In this document: positions 1-5,430 of the stretch, piece by piece
Layout of the letters: every line of letters begins with the position of its first letter
Numbering within the stretch: the first letter of the stretch is position 1
Notes under the pieces: generated by a model
Databases searched by the model: none
Told to the model about the DNA's origin: nothing
What the model saw: only the letters and a program-made list of their open reading frames with translations
Position numbers and translations under genes: made by a program
Origin: Prevotella sp.
GTDB taxonomy: Bacteria > Bacteroidota > Bacteroidia > Bacteroidales > Bacteroidaceae
Assembly (NCBI GenBank): GCA_016291915.1
Contig: JAEEZP010000239.1
Span: 1 to 5,430 of the forward strand
Length of the DNA stretch: 5,430 nucleotides
Reading direction: 5' to 3'

Positions 1-338
1 AACTTAGGGTAGTAGTTTTTCCTGATGTCCAGTTCGGCCCTTTCAGCCTTCTGTTTGCTTTCAAACAGCTCGTCGCATTGTGCTGCGGACAGTTTGCCGG
101 CATCCTCGGCCATATCATACTTGTCTTTCAGAGCCTTGTTTGCTGCCTTGGCGGCGGAAACCTCTTTATAGTATGCCTGCAGGATAGGTTTTACCTTAGC
201 TTTCTCATCGCCGGAAAGCTTCATGTTCTTAAAGATGTACGCAATGTGGGCATCATCCTTCTCTCCGGCGTAAACACTCAGTGTCGGCATCATCAGGATT
301 ATGCCAAGTAAAGCAGTCAAAAGTATCTGTTTCATCAT
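1..338 (-). CDS. Spy/CpxP-like (LTXXQ-type) periplasmic protein, 3' end outside window
   Basis: This is the 5' part of a gene running leftward; 112 whole codons are visible and the frame stays open to the left edge. Residues 1-24 form a Sec signal peptide (hydrophobic core ILLTALLGIILMM, likely cleavage after VYA, residue 24). There is no lipobox cysteine, so a soluble periplasmic protein is expected. The mature part is charged and helical: a 'MKLSGDEKAKVKPIL' segment (39-53), a coiled Ala/Lys-rich stretch, 'LSAAQCDELF' (83-92), then 'RAELDIRKNYYPK' (100-112). This pattern (K-L-S-x-D/E-x..., then a repeated Leu-Ser helix and R-K-x-Y-Y) matches small Bacteroidetes proteins annotated as Spy/CpxP-like chaperones or DUF4890-type. 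Those are usually about 140-180 residues, so roughly the C-terminal third is missing. Translation starts at ATG 338 or the adjacent ATG 335. It is transcribed divergently from the AraC-type regulator. Family membership is fairly sure; a chaperone role is inferred from the family. Confidence 0.78.
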   Translation of the reverse strand, partial: MMKQILLTALLGIILMMPTLSVYAGEKDDAHIAYIFKNMKLSGDEKAKVKPILQAYYKEVSAAKAANKALKDKYDMAEDAGKLSAAQCDELFESKQKAERAELDIRKNYYPK

Positions 339-358
339 TATCGTTTTTAATTTCGCGG

Positions 359-366
359 CAAAGGTA
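359..366 (-). promoter_or_regulatory. Bacteroidetes-type -7 element for the Spy-like gene
   Basis: Read on the minus strand this is TACCTTTG, an exact match to the Bacteroidetes primary-sigma -7 consensus TAnnTTTG. It lies 20 bases before ATG 338, so the leader would be about 10-15 nt. No TTG/TTTG is found at the expected -33 distance (around 384-390). The palindrome at 384-399 sits there instead, which suggests an activator-dependent or otherwise controlled promoter. Confidence 0.55.
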
Positions 367-383
367 CAACATTATTCTTAATT

Positions 384-399
384 ATCATGCGCGCGTGAT
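384..399. promoter_or_regulatory. 16-bp GC-rich near-palindrome, candidate operator
   Basis: The sequence ATCATGCGCGCGTGAT is self-complementary except for one pair (T388 opposite G396). Its core TGCGCGCG is strikingly GC-rich inside an AT-rich intergenic region. It occupies the place where the -33 element of the minus-strand gene should be and lies about 43 bp upstream of the -33 of the plus-strand gene. A dimeric regulator site controlling one or both divergent promoters is a reasonable inference. No U-tract follows, so a terminator is unlikely. Confidence 0.4.
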
Positions 400-441
400 T
401 TTGTAACCGTTTTCCTTAAACAAAATATTCCCTATTTTAAC

Positions 442-470
442 TTTGTTTAAGGGAATTATTTGTATATTTG
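442..470 (+). promoter_or_regulatory. Bacteroidetes-type promoter of the AraC-family regulator gene
   Basis: A TTTG (442-445) is followed after 17 bp by TATATTTG (463-470), an exact TAnnTTTG -7 element. The spacer is 2-3 bp shorter than the usual 19-21. Transcription would start near 476-478, giving a leader of about 26 nt before ATG 504. The leader has no Shine-Dalgarno sequence, as is usual in this phylum. Confidence 0.6.
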
Positions 471-503
471 CACTCAAAATTGTAAAAACTGAAGCAAGCT
501 GGT

Positions 504-1607
504 ATGTATTCTGAAATAGAACTTAGTGTTTACAGTATATCCCTGACCGTCTGCCTGATGTGTGGTATCCTTCTTTGGATACATCGCAAAGAGGTACATG
601 ACCGCTCACGAACCTATCTCTCCCTCATCGCCCTTTTGTCGGCGGCAGGCCTCATCGTAATCATTTCCGGCATTCTGTTAGGATACAGGTTCTTTAGGGC
701 CTGGTCTCTTCTTGACCCGATGAAGTCCATAGGTGGCCTTTACGTCATCACCCTGTTCCTGTGCTATCCGCTGGAGGTCATGCGTCCGCGTCAGCTGCGC
801 GGTGTCAAGTTGTTGCTCCTCTGGATGCCGCCGGTAATCATGACGCTGCCGATGCTTTTCGGCATACAGTTCAGGATCTTGCTTACTTGGGCCGATTTGT
901 GGAATCATCTCCTGGAATGGAATGTGCTGATCCGTTTGCTAAGCACAGTATTCCTTCTTATTTATTCCATGATGCTGCTCTTTATCCCCTATAGCTGGCA
1001 TCGCTCAAGTGCCGACTACCAGTGGGTGCGTCGGTTTACGCTCTTTGCGCAGATTATCACACTTCTTTACTTCGGTCATGTTTTTACCAACCTGCCCGTC
1101 TTCATGTCACTGCATATCCTATGGGGCACTTTTGTGGTGTTCTACTTCTATTATTTCGAGCGTCACATCCGTGTTCTTCCATCCCCTCAGAACGAATCGT
1201 ATTCCAATGAGTCGGATGAGACAGCCCCGGAGCAGATAAGCCCTATGGCTAACAGGGTAGGAGCAGACGAAGCTAACTTCGACTTCTGGCCTATGATATG
1301 CCAGATGATGGACGAGTGGGAGATATGGCGCAATCCTAACACTACGGTCGAGACGTTGAGCACGGCCATTGGTACCAACCGCATCTATGTGGCCCGTTGC
1401 ATCAGGGAGCATACCGGCATGACGTTCAATGACTATATGAACGGGAAGCGCATCAGCTATATGGCTGCACAGTTGCGCCTTAATCCTACGCAGGACCACA
1501 AGCACCTCTATTTTGATGTCGGTTTCCGCAGCCGCCATACAGCCTATCGCAACTTTGTGAAGTTCATCGGCAGCTCCCCCACAGACTTTATCGCCTCCCT
1601 TTCTTAA
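504..1607 (+). CDS. Membrane-anchored AraC-family transcriptional regulator
   Basis: A complete 367-residue protein. Residues 1-218 are mostly hydrophobic with about 6-7 transmembrane helices (roughly 9-26, 39-61, 77-92, 102-120, 143-163, 179-198, 200-217). A polar linker rich in Ser, Glu and Asn follows (about 220-262). Residues 268-367 are an AraC/XylS DNA-binding domain. Its first helix-turn-helix is near 281-301 (TVETLSTAIGTNRIYVARCI), then comes a 'TFNDYMNGKRI' bridging helix (307-317). The second has the family signature VGF...(338-341), TAYRNFVKFIG (346-356) and SP (358-359). There is no periplasmic sensor domain of hybrid two-component type, no kinase and no receiver. Any sensing must therefore occur through the membrane bundle, making this a one-component membrane regulator. 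It is followed after 236 bp by a giant exported protein on the same strand, its most likely target along with itself (inference). Start: the first ATG in frame, about 26 nt after a good promoter. The ligand is unknown. Confidence 0.88.
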   Translation: MYSEIELSVYSISLTVCLMCGILLWIHRKEVHDRSRTYLSLIALLSAAGLIVIISGILLGYRFFRAWSLLDPMKSIGGLYVITLFLCYPLEVMRPRQLRGVKLLLLWMPPVIMTLPMLFGIQFRILLTWADLWNHLLEWNVLIRLLSTVFLLIYSMMLLFIPYSWHRSSADYQWVRRFTLFAQIITLLYFGHVFTNLPVFMSLHILWGTFVVFYFYYFERHIRVLPSPQNESYSNESDETAPEQISPMANRVGADEANFDFWPMICQMMDEWEIWRNPNTTVETLSTAIGTNRIYVARCIREHTGMTFNDYMNGKRISYMAAQLRLNPTQDHKHLYFDVGFRSRHTAYRNFVKFIGSSPTDFIASLS

Positions 1608-1641
1608 AGTAAAGAACTTAGGAACTCCTTTTTTTTATATC

Positions 1642-1664
1642 GAACGTGCACTCTTGTAACGTTC
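1642..1664. repeat. Inverted repeat GAACGT-N11-ACGTTC
   Basis: Perfect 6-bp arms at 1642-1647 and 1659-1664 are separated by 11 bp, so the arm centres are 17 bp apart. The site lies 35 bp after the regulator's stop codon and just upstream of the possible promoter of the surface-protein gene, suiting a regulatory site. No long U-tract follows the second arm, so it is not a convincing terminator. Arms this short can arise by chance. Confidence 0.3.
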
Positions 1665-1674
1665 TGACATTCTG

Positions 1675-1689
1675 TATTTTTCATTTTTG
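1675..1689 (+). promoter_or_regulatory. Weak candidate promoter -7 region for the large surface-protein gene
   Basis: Two overlapping one-mismatch versions of TAnnTTTG are present: TATTTTTC (1675-1682) and CATTTTTG (1682-1689). The first has a TTG (1654-1656) 18 bp upstream, which would serve as the -33. Either choice gives a leader of about 150 nt before ATG 1844. No exact TAnnTTTG was found elsewhere in 1608-1843, so this promoter is poor by consensus and may need an activator. Confidence 0.3.
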
Positions 1690-1721
1690 CAACATTGTTT
1701 TTCGGTATTGCAACAGGGTTT
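1687..1721 (+). promoter_or_regulatory. 14-bp direct repeat at 21-bp spacing, candidate AraC-family operator
   Basis: TTGCAACAttGTTT (1687-1700) and TTGCAACAggGTTT (1708-1721) match at 12 of 14 positions, including an uninterrupted 8-mer, and are offset by exactly 21 bp, two helical turns. AraC-family proteins carry two HTHs and typically bind direct repeats with this spacing (the araI half-sites are the known example). The site lies between an AraC-family gene and the large gene it precedes. The first copy overlaps the -7-like sequence CATTTTTG, so part of the similarity could be promoter sequence. Binding is inferred. Confidence 0.45.
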
Positions 1722-1785
1722 CTTGTGCCCCTTCCGTTATTTATTTGTTCTTTTGTTGTCGAAATGCCTAGAAAGAATAAAGTCT

Positions 1786-1800
1786 TTGTACATAATACAA
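1786..1800. repeat. Short inverted repeat TTGTA-N5-TACAA in the leader
   Basis: Perfect 5-bp arms (1786-1790 and 1796-1800) flank CATAA, 43 bp before the ATG of the large gene. It would form a weak AT-rich hairpin in a leader RNA, or a small operator half-site pair. Nothing else supports a function, and chance is quite possible. Confidence 0.2.
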
Positions 1801-1843
1801 GCCAAGTTTCTGAATAAGATTATTACGTTTAACTATAAGCTTT

Positions 1844-4800
1844 ATGAAACATTTCAACTTTTCAATTCTGCATCGGACAGCCATTCAACTGTCTCGAGCA
1901 AGGATGTTGTTGCTACTTTTCGTTACGATGATAGCCGCAACATCGTGGGCCCAGACCGAAGGACCATGGACGTATCTTTCGCATCGCTCAGCCTTCACTA
2001 ACTTTGATCAGTACAACTCAACAGCCTATAATTATTTGGGTGGGAGTGTTTGGGGTAATTGTTACGTGCAACAATATAATAATGCCAATGACAGAACAGG
2101 ATTGGGCATCGAGATAAGGGGCAACAGTTCTGCAGGACAAAAGAACTGCGTTTTCTCTATTTACACACATACTGAGAATATTTTGTCCTACAGCCGTAAG
2201 GTAATGCATTGGAACTATAAGTTTAAGTCAAGTTCCAATGCACATGTGCAAACCACAGCTCTGTATGCCAGGGATGATATAGATGCAATAAAGAATATGG
2301 AGGTGGATTTTACACAAGATTATACCAATCAGTCCAACTCGAAATATCGCATTGCTCTTCTAAAGGGTGTTTGCTATGAATATAAGAGCGAAGAGTTTAC
2401 TCATGATTTTGAGTTTGATAACAGGAATTCAGGCACTGCTGCTGATAAGAAATGGGCGTTGTTGATGACGTATGTTATTGGTAACGGTGGCGGCTCTATG
2501 AATATAGATCAATATGCAGGCTTCCGTAACATTTCATGTTCCTGGACAACTTATTACTATAAGCATATCACTTTTGACAAGAACGGCGGTAGCGGCTCAA
2601 TGTCAAAAACAACTATCGAGAACAGTGGCGAGCTTCCGGCATGCACACTGACCCGTGACGGTTACTGCTTTGCCGGATGGAATACCCAGGCCGATGGCAG
2701 TGGTATCCCCTATGCCGATCAGGCTTCTGTTACCGCCACAGAATCAGATAAGGGCGAGGTTAAGTTGTATGCGCAATGGGTATCAATAGCCAGCAATCTT
2801 CAGGCTGAGTTCCTGCAGAAGGACCGCAAGGTTAAACTGACTTGGACCACTCAGAAAGGCCAGGCTGGTGCCGGTAAGTTTGTTATTTACCGTAACGGAG
2901 TAAAGATAGGCACCATCGACCATACGTTTCTGAACAACGAGACATCCGACTTTGTCTATGAAGATGCCAATACCGCCTCAGAGAGTGACTTCCCCAACGA
3001 ATCTGAAATCATCTATGATGTCTGTTTCGTACTGAATGGGTGGGCCGAGGATATTAAACTTCCAGAGTTGAAAGCATCCAAGACAGTCAATACAACCCGT
3101 AAGGTTCCTGTAAACTCCATCAAGGCTATCAGCCAGGCCGACCGTATCATTTTTACTTGGACATCAGATGCTTATCCCCTCAACTGGGGAAACAGATTTA
3201 ATATCTATGTCGATGATGAGACAACCCCCATCTACACCATTACGCCCACGGATAACCAGACAAGTTTCCAGTGGGAACACCGACGGGACATATCTCATGC
3301 AGATCGCCAGAATGGGGTGGATGGTACTATCCCTTATACTTCACAAAGCGGACTTGACGTCTGCTCTCCTCACAATTACCGCATAGAAGGTGTTATCGGT
3401 GAGACGGTTCTCAATGCAGTCACTGTCAACAACAGGTCTATCGGTGGCGGTACACTCTTCAAATCCTTTACTGCCACTAAGGGCGTTTATCCAGGCCATG
3501 TAAAGTTGTCCTGGAATGTCACGCTGGGTAAGGAAGGAGCTAAAACTTATATTGTCGAGCGTAAGCGTGCCGAGAAAGATGAGCCCTGGACAGAAATATA
3601 CCGTACCTCAAGTGCTGATGAATTTCTGACTTATACCGATGATACGCCGTTGCCCGGTATCTATTATGAATATCAAGTCACTGTACAGGACAAGTGTGAA
3701 AACGGTTCTGTCTTTAGTAACGAGATCTCTGATATCGGTTTTGCCCAATCAACGGGTACTATGAGCGGCCGCATCACGTTTGGTGCCACAGGTATGGCTG
3801 TAGCCAACGTGGATGTTGTTGCTAAGAAGACAGGCGATAACAACGATGACTACGAGCAGTATCATGCTATACGTTTCAAGGAAACCAATGGAGCGGTTTC
3901 GTGGGACTACCCCAATCTGGAGTATGCCAAGAAGACACTTTCGTCCAAAAACTTTACCATCCAGATGTGGATTAATCCGGCTGAGCTGTCAGAAGCCAAA
4001 GTGGCTCGTCTGAATGGCGAGACTTGCTACGTAGGCATGACATCAGAGGGAAAGCTGTATCTCGGCAACGGCACCTCCACCTATACTTTTGATGATGTCA
4101 CACTTACTGCAGGGCAGTATAACCACGTAACGATTACCCGTAACCAGAACACGTTGACTTGCTGTGTGGTAGGTGCTGATGCTGCCGGAGTACCCATTCT
4201 GAACAAAAGTACTCAGAACATGACTGGCAGCCTTGAGCTGACCGATGCCATCCAGTTGTCATTAGGCTACTTCATCGGTTATGTTGATGAGTTCCGTCTT
4301 TGGACAAAGGCACTCTCTGACAAGGAGATTCTGGAGAACTACGACCACCTGCTTGTAGGTAACGAGAAGAATCTGGAGACATACTGGACCTTTGATGAGG
4401 GCCTGAACACACAGTTCTTTGACTATTCGCGTGACGGAACCGTATATCACCAGCATCATGGCAAGACCGGTAGTAACGTAGAGCCTTCTGCATTGACCGC
4501 TGAGAAGTTGAAACTGAAGGCCAAGACCGACAACGACGGTAACTATATTATTAAAGGTATTCCGTTCACAGGCGAAGGTACTACCTATGCCGTTATCCCC
4601 GCACTGGGCATACACCAGTTCAACCCGACACAGCAAATGCGATACGTGGGCAACAACTCGCTGGTTCACAACGGCACTGACTTCACAGACATTTCATCCT
4701 TCCCCGTACGTGGTACCATCCGCTATGCCCATACAGACTATCCTGTTGAAGGTGTAAACTTCTACGTGGATGGTCAGATTTGCGCCAAGGAGGGTGCCCC

Positions 4801-5430
4801 TATCACCACCAATGCTTATGGCGAGTATGAAATTAGCGTGCCCATCGGCGAGCACTATATCACCGTAGGCAAGCAGGGACATGTATTCGCCAATGAAGGC
4901 CGTTATCCGGCCGACCCGGGCAAAACAGGCTTGCTGGCTAACTATAACGATGCTGTCTCTAACCTCGACTTCGAGGATGTCACCCTGGTTACCGTTGCCG
5001 GTCGTGTTACGGGCGGTGCCATCGAGGAAGAGAAACCCCTGGGTTTTGGCGTGAGCGAGAACAATATCGGGCAAGCCACCATTACCTTGGCTATTGACGG
5101 CTATCGTCTTAACGTGAAAAGGGAGCTAAACGGCTCTACGGTAAGCTATGAGAATAATTCCGAGAATCTGCTTGTTACCTCACCCACATCTGATGTAAAC
5201 AGCGAATCTTATCGGAAGGGCGGTGATGCTGACGACGTAAAGAGGATTATCATCAGGACAGATTCTAAGACAGGTGAATTCGCAGCCCTGCTGCCGCCTG
5301 TTGATTACCGCGTGGAGAGTATTAAGATCGAAAGCAACCCCGACGTCACGTTTTCCGGTCTGCCCGTTCTTTATGCCAGTGATCCTCTGGATACAGAGAC
5401 AGACTCCCTGATTCTGGAAGACGGCACAAA
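1844..5430 (+). CDS. Giant exported mosaic protein (InlB repeat, FN3-like, LamG, carboxypeptidase-regulatory-like), 3' end outside window
   Basis: An open frame of 1195 whole codons with no stop continues past the right edge. ATG 1844 is the first start after an in-frame TGA at 1811. Residues 1-36 are a signal peptide with a long basic n-region (R11, R18, R20), core MLLLLFVTMIAA and cleavage after SWA. Domains by eye: 37-240, unrecognised, rich in Asn, Tyr and Ser; 242-312, Listeria-Bacteroides/InlB B-repeat (ITFDKNGGSGS, GYCFAGWNTQADGSG, LYAQW); about 316-402, 421-527 and 536-634, three fibronectin-III-like units (KLTWTT, IIFTWTS, VKLSWNV strands); about 640-660 and 890-930, two halves of a carboxypeptidase-regulatory-like fold; 673-876, LamG/jellyroll between them (NFTIQMWINP, GYVDEFRLWTKALSDKEI, YWTFDEG); 953-1035, a second carboxypeptidase-regulatory-like domain (TTNAYGEYEI); from 1049, a probable third (VAGRV, then TDSKTGEF at 1139-1146). 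No catalytic motif is seen. A surface adhesin or glycan-binding role is inferred; a C-terminal sorting domain would lie outside the window. The AraC-type regulator lies upstream on the same strand. Confidence 0.85.
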   Translation, partial: MKHFNFSILHRTAIQLSRARMLLLLFVTMIAATSWAQTEGPWTYLSHRSAFTNFDQYNSTAYNYLGGSVWGNCYVQQYNNANDRTGLGIEIRGNSSAGQKNCVFSIYTHTENILSYSRKVMHWNYKFKSSSNAHVQTTALYARDDIDAIKNMEVDFTQDYTNQSNSKYRIALLKGVCYEYKSEEFTHDFEFDNRNSGTAADKKWALLMTYVIGNGGGSMNIDQYAGFRNISCSWTTYYYKHITFDKNGGSGSMSKTTIENSGELPACTLTRDGYCFAGWNTQADGSGIPYADQASVTATESDKGEVKLYAQWVSIASNLQAEFLQKDRKVKLTWTTQKGQAGAGKFVIYRNGVKIGTIDHTFLNNETSDFVYEDANTASESDFPNESEIIYDVCFVLNGWAEDIKLPELKASKTVNTTRKVPVNSIKAISQADRIIFTWTSDAYPLNWGNRFNIYVDDETTPIYTITPTDNQTSFQWEHRRDISHADRQNGVDGTIPYTSQSGLDVCSPHNYRIEGVIGETVLNAVTVNNRSIGGGTLFKSFTATKGVYPGHVKLSWNVTLGKEGAKTYIVERKRAEKDEPWTEIYRTSSADEFLTYTDDTPLPGIYYEYQVTVQDKCENGSVFSNEISDIGFAQSTGTMSGRITFGATGMAVANVDVVAKKTGDNNDDYEQYHAIRFKETNGAVSWDYPNLEYAKKTLSSKNFTIQMWINPAELSEAKVARLNGETCYVGMTSEGKLYLGNGTSTYTFDDVTLTAGQYNHVTITRNQNTLTCCVVGADAAGVPILNKSTQNMTGSLELTDAIQLSLGYFIGYVDEFRLWTKALSDKEILENYDHLLVGNEKNLETYWTFDEGLNTQFFDYSRDGTVYHQHHGKTGSNVEPSALTAEKLKLKAKTDNDGNYIIKGIPFTGEGTTYAVIPALGIHQFNPTQQMRYVGNNSLVHNGTDFTDISSFPVRGTIRYAHTDYPVEGVNFYVDGQICAKEGAPITTNAYGEYEISVPIGEHYITVGKQGHVFANEGRYPADPGKTGLLANYNDAVSNLDFEDVTLVTVAGRVTGGAIEEEKPLGFGVSENNIGQATITLAIDGYRLNVKRELNGSTVSYENNSENLLVTSPTSDVNSESYRKGGDADDVKRIIIRTDSKTGEFAALLPPVDYRVESIKIESNPDVTFSGLPVLYASDPLDTETDSLILEDGT

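Noticed and set aside
78..311. 77-codon plus-strand frame at the left end
   Set aside because: It is antisense to the Spy-like gene, which has a clear signal peptide, promoter and family pattern on the other strand.
1119..1538. 139-codon minus-strand frame inside the regulator gene
   Set aside because: It lies wholly opposite a clear AraC-family coding region, and the product shows no domain or promoter of its own.
1611..1640. Possible rho-independent terminator after the regulator
   Set aside because: An 8-T run (1629-1636) is present, but the preceding AGG-AACT-CCT stem has only three pairs, too weak to support a terminator call.
1687..2001. 104-codon plus-strand frame across the gap and the start of the giant gene
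   Set aside because: It overlaps the signal-peptide region of the giant gene in another frame, its first half is AT-rich non-coding DNA, and the product resembles no family.
3265..3330. Possible compensating frameshift in the second FN3-like unit
   Set aside because: The residues there (HRRDISHADRQNG) look less domain-like, but the frame is open and both flanks read in the same frame as the rest, so no frameshift is needed.
4262..5074. Minus-strand frames of 135 and 126 codons opposite the giant gene
   Set aside because: They mirror the codon structure of the LamG and carboxypeptidase-regulatory-like coding sequence and show no recognisable protein.

Overview
The window looks like chromosomal DNA from a gut- or oral-type Bacteroidales bacterium, most likely Prevotella-like. 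Three things support this: promoters of the Bacteroidetes type (-7 element TAnnTTTG, no Shine-Dalgarno sequences), middling G+C, and the gene families present. No rRNA, tRNA, transposon or CRISPR signature was seen.

Layout: (1) 1-338, minus strand, is the 5' part of a gene for a small Sec-exported Spy/CpxP-like (LTXXQ-type) helical periplasmic protein, cut by the left edge. (2) 339-503 is a divergent intergenic region with a -7 element for each flanking gene and, between them, a GC-rich near-perfect 16-bp palindrome. (3) 504-1607, plus strand, is a complete gene for a membrane-embedded AraC-family regulator: 6-7 transmembrane helices, a polar linker, then a C-terminal double helix-turn-helix. 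(4) 1608-1843 is an intergenic region with inverted repeats and a 14-bp direct repeat at exactly 21-bp spacing, the geometry typical of AraC-family operators. (5) 1844-5430, plus strand, is one uninterrupted frame of at least 1195 codons running off the right edge. It encodes a very large exported mosaic protein: signal peptide, unrecognised N-terminal domain, InlB-type B-repeat, three fibronectin-III-like domains, a LamG/jellyroll domain, and carboxypeptidase-regulatory-like beta-sandwiches.

Working together (inference): the membrane regulator could sense an envelope or extracellular signal directly and control the surface protein downstream, and perhaps the divergent chaperone-like gene and itself. 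The direct repeat, the palindrome and short motifs shared by both intergenic regions are candidate sites. No single enzyme or known pathway can be assigned. The most unusual protein feature is that the LamG domain appears to be inserted inside a carboxypeptidase-regulatory-like domain.
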